This document shows, piece by piece, positions 27,256-35,939 of a stretch of DNA of 52,835 nt (its first letter is position 1; every line of letters starts with the position of its first letter). Source of the stretch: an uncultured Candidatus Saccharibacteria bacterium (GTDB taxonomy: Bacteria; Patescibacteriota; Saccharimonadia; Saccharimonadales; Saccharimonadaceae); contig CAMJSX010000006.1 of the NCBI GenBank assembly GCA_946408595.1, positions 1 through 52,835 of the forward strand, read 5' to 3'. The notes under the pieces are model-generated. The model saw nothing but the letters and a program-made list of their open reading frames with translations. It was not told where the DNA came from and made no database searches. Position numbers and translations under genes: made by a program.

Positions 27256-28599
27256 TTAAAGCTCAGATATTTTAACGCGAACTTGTTCAGTCGTATCACG
27301 ATCGCGGATGGTCACCGTATCGTCTTCCAAAGTATCGAAGTCAATCACAATACATTTTGGCGTACCAATTTCGTCTTGTTTGCGATAGCGTTTGCCAATA
27401 TTTCCAGAATCGTCCCAGGTGACATTAACATATTTTTCACGAAGCATTTGATAAACTCCTCGAGCCTTTTCGACTAACTCTGGTTTATTCTTAAGTAGTG
27501 GTGAAACACAAAACCTATATGGCGCGAGATTCTCAGGTAGTTTCAAGACAATACGTTTCTCGCCGTTGACTTCGTCTTCAGTATAAGCCATAGAAAGCAC
27601 AGCGAGCATCAAACGTTCCACACCGATAGATGGTTCAATCACATGTGGCACAAAGACTTCATTAGTCACTTTGTCGCGATAATCCATCGACTTGCCAGAT
27701 TCGCGAGCAATGTTCTGTAAATCAAAATCCGTCCGATAAGCTAGACCCATCAACTCTTCTTCACCATTCGGATAATCAAACATAAAATCAATCGTGCGTT
27801 TAGAATAGTGGGCACGGTCTTCAGCTGGCACTTCGTATTCGTGCAATTTATCAGCTGGAAGATGCATTACATTTTCCAGAAAATCGTGTTGAAGCGCCCG
27901 CATGGTTTCAAAACCATCTTCCCAAGCATTTGGTGCTACGAAATATTCAATTTCCATTTGCGAACATTCACGATCGCGTAAGATATAGTCACGCGGGCTA
28001 ATTTCATTACGAAAAGCCTTACCTTGCTGAGCAAGGCCAAATGGCAAATCTGGATAAATCGTGTCTACGATATTTTTGTAATTAGTGAAAATACCTTGCG
28101 CCGTCTCCGGACGGAGATAAGTCAAATTCTTGTTAGCGGTCTCCGCATCGTCATCTGGCAAAACTGCACCAACGTGAGTCGTAAACATCATATTGAACTT
28201 ACGAATTGGGCCCCAGTTTTCTTTGCCACAAACTGGACACTTAGTGTGAGTATCCAAAAATTCTTCCGTAGTCACAGACTCAGTAATTCCACTGGCGATT
28301 TTGTCAGCGCGAAAACGAGATTTACATTCTTTACATTCAACTAAAGGATCAGCAAAAGTTGCGAGATGGCCAGAAGCTACCCAAGTGCGCGGGTTCATAA
28401 TAATCGCCGCATCAACGCCATACATATCTTCACGTGATTCAACGAAATAACGCCACCACTCATCCATGATTTTTCGTTTTAATGTGGTGCCAAGGGGACC
28501 AAAATCCCACGTTCCGGCCATACCACCATAAATGTCACTGCCAGGAAAAATAAATCCACGGCGTTTGCATAAGCTTACAATATCTTCCAGTTTACTCAT
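27256..28599 (-). CDS. glyS: Glycyl-tRNA synthetase (single-chain type)
   Basis: Class II enzyme charging tRNA-Gly; 447 residues, the alpha2 type as in archaea, eukaryotes and many Gram-positives rather than the alpha2-beta2 GlyQ/GlyS pair. Seen: RGFIFPGSDIYGGMAGTWDF at the N-terminus, a zinc site with CKEC and CPVC pairs, class II motif 2 (FRNEISPRDYILRDRECSQM) and motif 3 (PSIGVERLMLAVL), then the anticodon-binding domain. Starts 6 bases from a -10 box that overlaps the promoter of the divergent ABC gene. Confidence 0.96.
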   Translation of the reverse strand: MSKLEDIVSLCKRRGFIFPGSDIYGGMAGTWDFGPLGTTLKRKIMDEWWRYFVESREDMYGVDAAIIMNPRTWVASGHLATFADPLVECKECKSRFRADKIASGITESVTTEEFLDTHTKCPVCGKENWGPIRKFNMMFTTHVGAVLPDDDAETANKNLTYLRPETAQGIFTNYKNIVDTIYPDLPFGLAQQGKAFRNEISPRDYILRDRECSQMEIEYFVAPNAWEDGFETMRALQHDFLENVMHLPADKLHEYEVPAEDRAHYSKRTIDFMFDYPNGEEELMGLAYRTDFDLQNIARESGKSMDYRDKVTNEVFVPHVIEPSIGVERLMLAVLSMAYTEDEVNGEKRIVLKLPENLAPYRFCVSPLLKNKPELVEKARGVYQMLREKYVNVTWDDSGNIGKRYRKQDEIGTPKCIVIDFDTLEDDTVTIRDRDTTEQVRVKISEL

Positions 28600-28613
28600 G
28601 CTATAATTATATC
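28600..28613. promoter_or_regulatory. 14-bp divergent promoter shared by glyS and the ABC exporter
   Basis: The whole space between the two start codons is GCTATAATTATATC. It holds a plus-strand TATAAT (28602-28607) and a minus-strand TATAAT (28606-28611) overlapping by 2 bases. Each is 6 bases from its own start codon, and each TG extension runs into the start codon of the other gene. Confidence 0.75.
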
Positions 28614-30386
28614 ATGAAACAAAAGAAGACAGGGAACATAAAACGCACGTTGCACTATTTTTGGCAAGCGTTAATGCAATATAAAGTCAGAACGTTTTTA
28701 GTTTTATTTTTGGTGCCAACCTGGATTTTTGTGTCCAATGTCGTAGTGCCGTATGGAACGTCGCAAATCATTGGCAAATTATCAAGTGGTGATTTTGAAA
28801 TCGCCAGCTATGTAGGAATCTTATTAATTACTATTATCCCGGCAGCCATTAATAACCTTGCCGTAATTAGGGCGATTGATTGGCTGGACTGGTCGCTGGA
28901 TGCTAAGGGTGGTGAATACTTGTCGCAACTTGCTTTTAATGCTGTAATTAACCAATCAATGACTTTCCATAGCAACCGTTTTTCCGGTTCTCTTACTTCC
29001 GCAGCGAATAAACTGCCGAATGCCTTCATCCATCTCAAATCGAATTTCGTGTGGGACATTTATCCGCTAATTCTCACGGTGTTTTATTCCATTGGTGTGA
29101 CGGCAGTAATATGTTTGCCATTTGCAATTATCTTAGCGACATATGCAACTTTATATATGGCGGTTGCCATCATAACTTATTACAAAACTCGTCACGTGGA
29201 CGAAAGTCTAGCCAATGCCGAAAACAAACAGACTGGACAACTAGCTGATTCAATCACTAACGAGATGTCAGTCAAATCATACGCGCGTGAAAATTTTGAA
29301 CGAGCAAGATTCTCTCGCGCCACCAGTAAAACTAAGGAAGCAACCTTTAACGTGGCGAAAGTATCTTTCTGGCGAAATCTGTCGATGAACACTATCAACA
29401 TGATTACCTATGCAACGCTCCTAGTATTAATTATCATGAGTCATAATTTGTTTGGCCTTTCAATCGCTAGCGTGGTGCTTATTTATTCCTTGTCAAATTC
29501 ATTACTTTCCAACGTGTGGACCATCAACCATATTTTGAGAAGCATCAATAGTGCACTTGGCAATGCTAAAGAAATGGTGGAGATTCTAGATTTACCATAT
29601 ATTATTGATGACAAAACTGACAAACCACTTAAAATTGAAAAAGCCGAAATTGATTTTTCGCACATCAGCTTCCGTCATGAAGAGCAAAAAGATGTGCTGT
29701 TTACTGATTTCAGTTTAGATATTTCAGCTGGGAAGAGTGTAGGCCTAGTCGGTGTTTCAGGTTCTGGAAAAACCACCTTAACAAAGCTTTTGTTAAGGTT
29801 TGCAGATGTTGAGAATGGCGCGATTTATATTGACGGGCAAGACATTCGTGACGTGACGCAACAAAGCTTGCGTGAGGCAATTGCCTATGTACCACAAGAA
29901 TCATCACTTTTTCATCGCTCAGTCTTTGAAAATATTGCGTATGGCAAGCCAGGCGCCACAGAAGAAGAAGTTTTGCGTGCAGCGAAGTTAGCCAATGCGG
30001 ACGAATTCATTCGCGAATTACCAAACGGCTACGATACTTTAGTAGGAGAACGTGGCGTCAAACTATCGGGTGGTCAAAGACAACGTATTGCCATCGCACG
30101 AGCAATTTTGAAGGATGCGCCAATCCTGGTTTTGGATGAAGCGACTTCGGCGCTAGATTCGGAATCGGAAGCTCTGATTCAAGGAGCTTTGAAAAACCTG
30201 ATGAAGGGACGGACTTCAATTGTGGTGGCCCACCGATTATCTACCATTGCTGGGCTAGACGAAATTGTTGTCTTAAAAGAGGGAAAGATTGTCGAACAAG
30301 GATCGCATCATGAACTTCTCAAAAACAACGGCGAATACGCTAAGCTTTGGTCCCGTCAGTCGGGCGCTTTTCTGGACGAAAAATAG
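28614..30386 (+). CDS. ABC exporter half-transporter (permease plus ATPase)
   Basis: A 590-residue MsbA/MDR-type half exporter with about six membrane helices in the first 330 residues and a nucleotide-binding domain after that. ATPase motifs: Walker A GVSGSGKTTLT, Q loop YVPQESSLF, signature LSGGQRQRIAIARAI, Walker B ILVLDEATSALD and H loop VAHRLS. It probably works as a homodimer because no partner gene is adjacent. Substrate unknown. It shares a 14-bp promoter with glyS, and its 3' end overlaps the opposite-strand rarA by 47 bases. Confidence 0.93.
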   Translation: MKQKKTGNIKRTLHYFWQALMQYKVRTFLVLFLVPTWIFVSNVVVPYGTSQIIGKLSSGDFEIASYVGILLITIIPAAINNLAVIRAIDWLDWSLDAKGGEYLSQLAFNAVINQSMTFHSNRFSGSLTSAANKLPNAFIHLKSNFVWDIYPLILTVFYSIGVTAVICLPFAIILATYATLYMAVAIITYYKTRHVDESLANAENKQTGQLADSITNEMSVKSYARENFERARFSRATSKTKEATFNVAKVSFWRNLSMNTINMITYATLLVLIIMSHNLFGLSIASVVLIYSLSNSLLSNVWTINHILRSINSALGNAKEMVEILDLPYIIDDKTDKPLKIEKAEIDFSHISFRHEEQKDVLFTDFSLDISAGKSVGLVGVSGSGKTTLTKLLLRFADVENGAIYIDGQDIRDVTQQSLREAIAYVPQESSLFHRSVFENIAYGKPGATEEEVLRAAKLANADEFIRELPNGYDTLVGERGVKLSGGQRQRIAIARAILKDAPILVLDEATSALDSESEALIQGALKNLMKGRTSIVVAHRLSTIAGLDEIVVLKEGKIVEQGSHHELLKNNGEYAKLWSRQSGAFLDEK

Positions 30387-31545
30387 TTTCATTTTTAATT
30401 GAATCAGGCAGATAGTTTTTATCTAGGTGAAAACCAGATTCCCATTTTTGACCCTTACCAAAACCGAGATCCTTCATCAGTTTAGTCGGAGAATTACGAA
30501 GCCAAATCGGAACCGGCTCGCCACGAGTTTTTCGAGCTAAATCTTGTGCTTTGTACCAGGCATCGGCAGTGGCGCGAGATTTCTTAGAAAGTGAAAGTGC
30601 TACCACGGTATGAGCCAGAATCAACCCAGATTCTGGCATCCCGACTCGTTCCACCGCTTGAAAACAAGCCGTAGCCAGCGACAGTGCGCCATTGCCAGCT
30701 AAACCAATATCTTCCGATGCAAAAATCACCATGCGACGGGCAATGAATTTAGGATCCTCACCAGCTTCTACCATGCGGGCAAGATAATATAACGCCGCAT
30801 CAACATCCGAACCGCGCATCGATTTAATAAATGCAGAAATCGTATCATAATGATTGTCACCTTTTTTGTCATAACCCGGGAGTTTTTTGCCAGCGGCTTC
30901 AACCACTACATCCTTAGTAATTCCATTTGGTGCTAGCGACACAGCAAGCTCTAAGTCACCAAGGGCCGAACGCGCATCACCACCCGAAAGCTCCGCAATA
31001 TAATCAAGCGCATCAGACTCAATAACAATATCTTCTTTTTTACAAGCGGACTTTAATACTTTTAAAATATCTTTTTTAGAAAGCGGTTTAATCACGACCA
31101 CACGAGAACGGGAAAGAAGTGGCGATATAACTTCAAAAGACGGGTTTTCGGTCGTGGCGCCAATTAATGTAATCAAACCAGACTCTACGTGTGGCAAAAA
31201 TGCATCTTGCTGAGCCTTATTAAAACGATGGATTTCGTCTACGAATAGCACCGTGCGGGTGCCAAGATTCCAGTTTACTTTTGCTCGCTCCACCACGGCT
31301 TCCACATCTTTTTTGCCAGCCGTAACGGCAGAGATTTCTACAAAATCAGCCTTGAACTCACGAGCCAGAATCCGTGCTAAGGTAGTTTTGCCCGTACCAG
31401 GAGGTCCCCAAAAAATCAAATTTACCGGTTCACCTTTTTTCACGATTTCAGTTAGAATCTTTCCGTTACCAATAATCTCGTCCTGTCCCAAGACGTCTTT
31501 TAGCTTAGTCGGTCTCATCCGTTCGGCAAGTGGAACTCTATTCAT
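30340..31545 (-). CDS. rarA: Replication-associated recombination ATPase RarA (MgsA)
   Basis: AAA+ ATPase related to clamp-loader subunits and Mgs1/WRNIP1, acting at stalled replication forks; 401 residues, slightly short. Seen: [16 protein letters not shown], Walker [14 protein letters not shown], Walker [16 protein letters not shown], sensor 1 [11 protein letters not shown], the arginine-finger region SPLLSRSRV, sensor 2 SGGDARSAL, and a C-terminal helical tetramerisation domain ([15 protein letters not shown]). Its TATAAT is 6 bases before the start on the minus strand. It converges on the ABC gene with a 47-base coding overlap. Confidence 0.95.
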   Translation of the reverse strand: MNRVPLAERMRPTKLKDVLGQDEIIGNGKILTEIVKKGEPVNLIFWGPPGTGKTTLARILAREFKADFVEISAVTAGKKDVEAVVERAKVNWNLGTRTVLFVDEIHRFNKAQQDAFLPHVESGLITLIGATTENPSFEVISPLLSRSRVVVIKPLSKKDILKVLKSACKKEDIVIESDALDYIAELSGGDARSALGDLELAVSLAPNGITKDVVVEAAGKKLPGYDKKGDNHYDTISAFIKSMRGSDVDAALYYLARMVEAGEDPKFIARRMVIFASEDIGLAGNGALSLATACFQAVERVGMPESGLILAHTVVALSLSKKSRATADAWYKAQDLARKTRGEPVPIWLRNSPTKLMKDLGFGKGQKWESGFHLDKNYLPDSIKNETIFRPEKRPTDGTKA

Positions 31546-31587
31546 GAGATTATTATAATAAAAATCTTTACAAAATAAAATTTTTTA

Positions 31588-31596
31588 TGCTATTAT
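31588..31596 (+). promoter_or_regulatory. Extended -10 promoter of the 31628 gene
   Basis: TGC-TATTAT followed by a leader of about 25 bases with AAAGGAG before the start. Confidence 0.6.
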
Positions 31597-31627
31597 TAAA
31601 GTAATAATAATAAAGGAGTTATAAAAA

Positions 31628-32032
31628 ATGTACGACTTAGAATCACTACTCAGCAGTGGTAGCAGCTTGATTTCTGCCGCTGAAGGCAAGATGAACTTTG
31701 TCACTAACTGGATGATCGTCGGCTTTGCAGTCGCTATCGTCGCGGCAGTTTTACTATTCTTCTTGTTTGTCAACAAAAAGAATGCTGTCAAAGGCGTCGG
31801 CGGTAAAATCAAAGATTTTCTAGCTTTCAAGGATATGTACATTGAATCATTGCTCAAGATGTTCTACATTGGTTCAACTGTATACATTTTCTTCCAAGCT
31901 ATCGCTACTGTAGTACTTGGCGATGTCATGGGATTCTTTGTTGAATTATTCCTTGGGCCAATCATTATTCGTGCTCTTTACGAATTGGCTATGGTTCTCG
32001 TCAAAATTTGGCGCAATACTGAAAAGAAATAA
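31628..32032 (+). CDS. DUF4282-like small membrane protein
   Basis: A 134-residue protein with a first membrane helix at about 27-48, a short Lys-rich loop with FLAFKDMYIESLLKMFY, a second helix (about 72-98) and an amphipathic end with RALYELAMVLVKIWRNTEKK. The FxxM...LK...Y and RxxYEL patterns resemble the DUF4282 family of bacterial membrane proteins of unknown role. That likeness is from memory of the family. It has a leader with a good Shine-Dalgarno and is followed by a strong terminator, so it is a single-gene unit. Confidence 0.75.
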   Translation: MYDLESLLSSGSSLISAAEGKMNFVTNWMIVGFAVAIVAAVLLFFLFVNKKNAVKGVGGKIKDFLAFKDMYIESLLKMFYIGSTVYIFFQAIATVVLGDVMGFFVELFLGPIIIRALYELAMVLVKIWRNTEKK

Positions 32033-32044
32033 TCTAAGCACAAG

Positions 32045-32074
32045 AAAAATCCCCTTTCAAAAAGGGGATTTTTT
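32045..32074. terminator. Terminator after the 31628 gene
   Basis: AAAATCCCCTTT, loop CAA, AAAGGGGATTTTTT. The stem is 12 bp and nearly symmetric, so it can act on both strands. Confidence 0.9.
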
Positions 32075-32108
32075 GATATTATTATATATATAATATAGTG
32101 GAGGTAAT

Positions 32109-32861
32109 ATGTTGGCACCAAGCGAAGTTGCAGTAGTGGCAGCAAAGGTGGGCGAAAAGAAAGCAAATCTTCCGTGGTGGAAGATGTTAATACTTGGAAT
32201 GTTTGCAGGAGCATTCATCGCACTTGCTGGAGTAGGCGCGACATTCGCGAATGTTTATGTTGGGAAACTGGCAGGGGCACTAGTGTTTCCGGCCGGCCTT
32301 GCCATGGTGGTCATCGCGGGGAGCGAATTATTCACCGGCAACAATTTAATGGTGATAGGCTTATTTGATCGTAGGTTCGGCGTATGCAAACTATTTAAAA
32401 ATTGGTTCTTTGTATTTATAGGAAACCTACTTGGTGCTTTAGCAGTAGCCGGTTTGGTGGCGGTAAGTGGAGTATTTGACCCTATCGCCGAAACGGTAAT
32501 GTCAACAGCTAGCGCCAAAGTGAATCTGGGCTTTGCCGAAGCGATGATCCGTGGGGTTTTGTGCAACTTCTTAGTCTGTATTGCGGTATGGATGGCCTTC
32601 GCTGCAGAGACAGTTGGTGGCAAAATTGCGGCGGTATTTCTACCAATTATGCTATTTGTCTTATGTGGATTCGAACATTCAGTGGCAAATATGTTCTATG
32701 TACCAGCCGGTATGTTTATAGCAGGTTTAAATGGCCTAGTGGGTCCAAGTATAGCAGGTTTTCTGGCGGGGAATCTGTTACCAGTAACTCTCGGTAATAT
32801 TATTGGCGGTGCAATATTTGTGGGCGGTGGGTATTATCTCACGTATCTAAAGAAAAAATAA
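32109..32861 (+). CDS. Formate/nitrite transporter (FNT) family channel
   Basis: A 250-residue pentameric-channel type protein with six membrane helices. Signatures: GSELFTGNN (FNT signature loop), FIGNLLGALAVA, LCNFLVCIAVWMA, and FEHSVANMFYVPAGM with the gating histidine. FNT channels move formate, nitrite, hydrosulfide or short organic acids such as lactate. The substrate cannot be told from sequence alone. No formate lyase or nitrite reductase lies nearby, so export of a fermentation acid is a reasonable inference. The Shine-Dalgarno GGAGGT is 4 bases from the start. Confidence 0.92.
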   Translation: MLAPSEVAVVAAKVGEKKANLPWWKMLILGMFAGAFIALAGVGATFANVYVGKLAGALVFPAGLAMVVIAGSELFTGNNLMVIGLFDRRFGVCKLFKNWFFVFIGNLLGALAVAGLVAVSGVFDPIAETVMSTASAKVNLGFAEAMIRGVLCNFLVCIAVWMAFAAETVGGKIAAVFLPIMLFVLCGFEHSVANMFYVPAGMFIAGLNGLVGPSIAGFLAGNLLPVTLGNIIGGAIFVGGGYYLTYLKKK

Positions 32862-32880
32862 TTACAAAAAGCCAATTTTG

Positions 32881-32889
32881 TGGTATAAT
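32881..32889 (+). promoter_or_regulatory. Extended -10 promoter of the tRNA cluster
   Basis: TGG-TATAAT, 15 bases before the first base of tRNA-Phe, leaving a short 5' leader for processing. Confidence 0.7.
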
Positions 32890-32904
32890 AGGTCAAGTAG
32901 CGCC

Positions 32905-32980
32905 GGCGCTGTAGCTCAGTTGGTAGAGCAGAGGCCTGAAGAGCCTTGTGTCACTGGTTCAAGTCCAGTCGGCGCCACCA
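32905..32980 (+). tRNA. tRNA-Phe (anticodon GAA)
   Basis: Acceptor GGCGCTG pairs with CGGCGCC; D arm GCTC/GAGC; anticodon stem GAGGC/GCCTT with loop CTGAAGA; T arm ACTGG/CCAGT; encoded CCA. Confidence 0.97.
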
Positions 32981-32991
32981 CATTAATAATT

Positions 32992-33068
32992 GGGTCGGTA
33001 GCTCAGCAGGTTAGAGCACGGGCCTTTTAAGCCCGGTGTCGAGGGTTCGAGCCCCTCCCGACTCACCA
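32992..33068 (+). tRNA. tRNA-Lys (anticodon TTT)
   Basis: Acceptor GGGTCGG pairs with CCGACTC; anticodon stem CGGGC/GCCCG with loop CTTTTAA; encoded CCA. It lies 11 bases after tRNA-Phe in the same transcript. Confidence 0.97.
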
Positions 33069-33071
33069 AGT

Positions 33072-33148
33072 GGGCGGCTAGCTCAGTTGGCTAGAGCGTG
33101 TCTTTGACGTAGACAAGGTCAGAGGTTCGACTCCTCTGTCGCCCACCA
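33072..33148 (+). tRNA. tRNA-Val (anticodon GAC)
   Basis: Acceptor GGGCGGC pairs with GTCGCCC; anticodon stem TGTCT/AGACA with loop TTGACGT; encoded CCA. It starts 3 bases after tRNA-Lys ends. Confidence 0.97.
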
Positions 33149-33150
33149 CG

Positions 33151-33171
33151 AAGCTCCAATGGAGCTTTTTT
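33151..33171 (+). terminator. Terminator after the tRNA cluster
   Basis: AAGCTCC, loop AAT, GGAGCTTTTTT. Confidence 0.88.
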
Positions 33172-33181
33172 GTTGCGTTCA

Positions 33182-33190
33182 TGCTATAAT
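33182..33190 (+). promoter_or_regulatory. Extended -10 promoter of hisS
   Basis: TGC-TATAAT, 6 bases before ATG 33197. Confidence 0.75.
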
Positions 33191-33196
33191 GATAAT

Positions 33197-34468
33197 ATGA
33201 AAAAGATAAATACTACGGCTATTTCTGGTATGCAAGAATTGATGCCGGAAGCGCAAGCTACATTTGATAGATTAAAAGACAAAATTAGCGAAGTTTATCA
33301 TCAGCATGGGTTTTTGAGTATTGAAACCCCGATGATTGAACGGTCAGAAATATTACTAGCCAAAGCCGGTGGTGATACTGAGAAGCAAATCTACAAAGTC
33401 GTTAAGACCGCCGAGACGGTAGACGATGCCGACCAGGCACTTCGTTTTGATCACACAGTGCCACTAGCAAGATATATAGTAGAACACGAGAGTGCTTTGA
33501 GCTTTCCTTTCAAAGTAACCCAAATCGGGAGAAACTATCGAGGGGAACGAGCGCAAAAAGGAAGATTTCGTGAGTTTTATCAGTGTGATGTTGATGTAGT
33601 TGGAAGAGGAAGCTTACCGCTATATTATGATGCAGACGTGATTGCGACCCTACTCGATGTATTTTCCGAATTTAAACTAGGCACTCCAGTACTCGCACGT
33701 ATCTCAAATCGCAAGATTTTGTCAGGTTTTATTGCCGAGTATAATCTAGAAGCTAAAGCTAGCGAAATATTTAACATTATTGATCACGCCGAAAAAGTCC
33801 CAGAAGAGAAAACCAAATCCGCATTTTCTGAAATTGGTCTAGGTAGTGAACGGGTAGAGACGATGATGTCGTTTATCGAGATTCACGGTGGGCGCAAGGA
33901 AGTAGTAGCCGAGCTAAAAAATTTGTCCATTAGTAACGATACCTTCATCAGCGGCGTAAATGAATTAGACGAAGTTATGAAGTTATTAGAGATAGATGGT
34001 TATACTGAAAGTATCAGCGCTGATATGAAAATTGTACGTGGGCTAGATTATTACACCGGTACAGTATTTGAGTTTAATCTGTCAGAATACAGTCATATTG
34101 GCTCAGTTTGCGGTGGTGGTCGTTATGACAATCTCACGGGCTATTTTACAGATCAAAAATTCCCAGGCATAGGTGGTTCGATTGGACTAACAAGGCTATT
34201 TTATGTTCTAGCTGAAAATAATTTGGTAAAAAGTCAAGAAGAAAAATCAGTAGACGTAGCGGTAATCCCAATTACGAATGATGAACTAGAGTATTCTATG
34301 AAGGTTGCTAAGGAATGGCGAGGTAAAGGCAACAAAGTGACGGTTGTAGCCGGAGACAAAAGATTGGGCGACAAATTAACCTATGCCGCAAAAATTGCCA
34401 AAAATGCGATAGTTTTAGGAGAAAATGAGGCAAAAACTGGCAATTACGAAGTAAAAAAGTTTAATTAG
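33197..34468 (+). CDS. hisS: Histidyl-tRNA synthetase
   Basis: Class II synthetase charging tRNA-His; 423 residues, normal size. Seen: GMQELMPEAQATFDRLKDKI, motif 1 (FLSIETPMIE), motif 2 (YRGERAQKGRFREFYQCDVD), the histidine-A loop VRGLDYYTGTVFEF, motif 3 (PGIGGSIGLTRLF) and a C-terminal anticodon-binding domain. The start at 33197 is set by the -10 box. The longer frame from 33170 would begin in the tRNA terminator and translate the promoter. Confidence 0.96.
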   Translation: MKKINTTAISGMQELMPEAQATFDRLKDKISEVYHQHGFLSIETPMIERSEILLAKAGGDTEKQIYKVVKTAETVDDADQALRFDHTVPLARYIVEHESALSFPFKVTQIGRNYRGERAQKGRFREFYQCDVDVVGRGSLPLYYDADVIATLLDVFSEFKLGTPVLARISNRKILSGFIAEYNLEAKASEIFNIIDHAEKVPEEKTKSAFSEIGLGSERVETMMSFIEIHGGRKEVVAELKNLSISNDTFISGVNELDEVMKLLEIDGYTESISADMKIVRGLDYYTGTVFEFNLSEYSHIGSVCGGGRYDNLTGYFTDQKFPGIGGSIGLTRLFYVLAENNLVKSQEEKSVDVAVIPITNDELEYSMKVAKEWRGKGNKVTVVAGDKRLGDKLTYAAKIAKNAIVLGENEAKTGNYEVKKFN

Positions 34469-34470
34469 TA

Positions 34471-34476
34471 TATAAT
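34471..34476 (+). promoter_or_regulatory. -10 box of the CPTC protein / DsbA-like gene pair
   Basis: TATAAT just after the hisS stop, followed by TGGAGGT (34491-34497) and the GTG start at 34501. Confidence 0.55.
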
Positions 34477-34500
34477 ATATATAATAAGTGTGGAGGTAGT

Positions 34501-35154
34501 GTGGCCGAAAAAAGCCGTAAAAAGCTGAAGTTTAATTGGCGCAAATGGTGCGATGAGTTTGTTTTAGCTGACAATGGCATCGTGCTTGCAACCAAAGAAA
34601 AAAGGTTTTGGGCAGGATTCATTCCAGCGTTTTTGCTGTTTGGGATGTTAATTAATCTACTTTCCGGAGGGTTATCGAAATTCGAACTCATGGGTGCGGT
34701 AGGTTTTTCTGGCAGCATGAAAATTATCCTTGACGCCTTTTTAGGAATATTTGGCATCAATATGATTTTTTTAGAATGGGTGCCAGTATTCTTTCTTGCC
34801 TTACTCCAAGGCATACTAATCGGACTCATCGTTTTACTGTGGCATAAGAAAAGAATTAATAATAGTAACGAAACCTCAAATTCGGCAAACGTAGAAAAAG
34901 CAGGTATTATTACAGGCCTAATCGCACTTGGCGCAGGTTGCCCGACTTGTGGCACTACTCTATTAACACCACTACTCGGGGCAATCTTCTCAACCGGTGG
35001 GCTAGCACTGGTGGGAATTGTATCAAATATTGTAACGTCTCTTGCGATACTTATTGCGATTTTAAGTCTAAAACGTATCGGCGAAGAAACGTATGTTATA
35101 ATCATAAATGAAAAGTATTTGAAGAAAAAGGAGGAGTGTGAAAAGCGCGCTTAG
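34501..35154 (+). CDS. Membrane protein with intramembrane CPTC motif
   Basis: A 217-residue protein from GTG 34501 (TGGAGGT 3 bases upstream). It has about five hydrophobic segments: near 35-55, 68-85, 92-115, 138-165 and 170-190. A CPTC motif (C147-C150, in GAGCPTCGTTLL) lies at the start of a membrane segment. CxxC inside a membrane helix is what redox partners of DsbA (DsbB, VKOR, CcdA/DsbD) use, but the overall sequence does not look like any of these by eye. The next gene, overlapping by 17 bases, encodes a DsbA-like protein. Function is not assigned; a thiol-redox or metal role is inference. Confidence 0.8.
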   Translation: MAEKSRKKLKFNWRKWCDEFVLADNGIVLATKEKRFWAGFIPAFLLFGMLINLLSGGLSKFELMGAVGFSGSMKIILDAFLGIFGINMIFLEWVPVFFLALLQGILIGLIVLLWHKKRINNSNETSNSANVEKAGIITGLIALGAGCPTCGTTLLTPLLGAIFSTGGLALVGIVSNIVTSLAILIAILSLKRIGEETYVIIINEKYLKKKEECEKRA

Positions 35155-35827
35155 AGCAATCGGCGTAGTAGCGGTAATTGGCTTGATCATTGCAGCGATT
35201 GTTATCAGTATGACCAGTAAGCCATCCATCGCTGAAATGGTTTGGGATGAGGATATGACGGTCGGTAATATGGAGGCAAAAAACTACTTTATTATTTACT
35301 CGGATATCGCCTGCCCATATTGTATCGCTTTTGAAAATGCGATTATTGAACATGAAGAAGAATTCAAGAAATACATTGAAGAAAACGACATCTTGGTAGA
35401 AGTAAGATTGTCGGATTTCTTGTATGAATATGGGGAATCAAAATCAATCGAATCGCGCTACGGGGCAGAAGGTGCATTTTGTGCAAAAAGAGAAGGTAAA
35501 TTCTGGGATTATTATTATTTAGCAGTAACGAGAGTTTGGAAAGAATACTTTGAGGGAAGTGGCAAATCTGCATTCTACGACTTTAATAAACTAACCAAAG
35601 ATTATTGGGTAAAGCTTGGTAAAGAAGTCGGATTGGGTGATAGCTTCAAAGAATGTATGGAAAATGAAGAGACAGTAGAGGAAATTATGGCCGACGCCAA
35701 AAAGACGCTAAAACTCGTTAATGGAATGCCACATTTCAAATTCAATAATTATACCTTAGGTGGATTTGATCTCTCATGGGGTTGGGAGTATGTGTTGATG
35801 TATTTTGACGCCGGGCTGAAATCCTAA
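35138..35827 (+). CDS. Membrane-anchored DsbA-like thiol oxidoreductase
   Basis: A 229-residue protein with an N-terminal membrane anchor (about 5-27) and a thioredoxin-fold domain interrupted by a helical insert, as in DsbA. The active site is CPYC at residues 59-62 (SDIACPYCIAF), and the cis-proline loop is GMPHF. It should introduce or shuffle disulfides in exported proteins. The GTG start at 35138 has AAGGAGG upstream. It is coupled to the CPTC membrane protein by a 17-base overlap, suggesting the two work together. The Cys-containing FISUMP proteins in this window are possible clients. Confidence 0.88.
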   Translation: MKSALRAIGVVAVIGLIIAAIVISMTSKPSIAEMVWDEDMTVGNMEAKNYFIIYSDIACPYCIAFENAIIEHEEEFKKYIEENDILVEVRLSDFLYEYGESKSIESRYGAEGAFCAKREGKFWDYYYLAVTRVWKEYFEGSGKSAFYDFNKLTKDYWVKLGKEVGLGDSFKECMENEETVEEIMADAKKTLKLVNGMPHFKFNNYTLGGFDLSWGWEYVLMYFDAGLKS

Positions 35828-35905
35828 AGATAGAGAAGAGATATATTATAATAATCTTCGCAATTGTCAAATAATATTACAACATTAAATTCGCGAAAAT
35901 CAATA

Positions 35906-35933
35906 TTGACACGTATTATGGCTATGCTAAAAT
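35906..35933 (+). promoter_or_regulatory. Full consensus promoter of the 35940 RNA
   Basis: TTGACA (35906-35911), 16-base spacer, TGC-TAAAAT (35928-35933). One of only two promoters in the window with a consensus -35. Confidence 0.8.
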
Positions 35934-35939
35934 AAGAGT

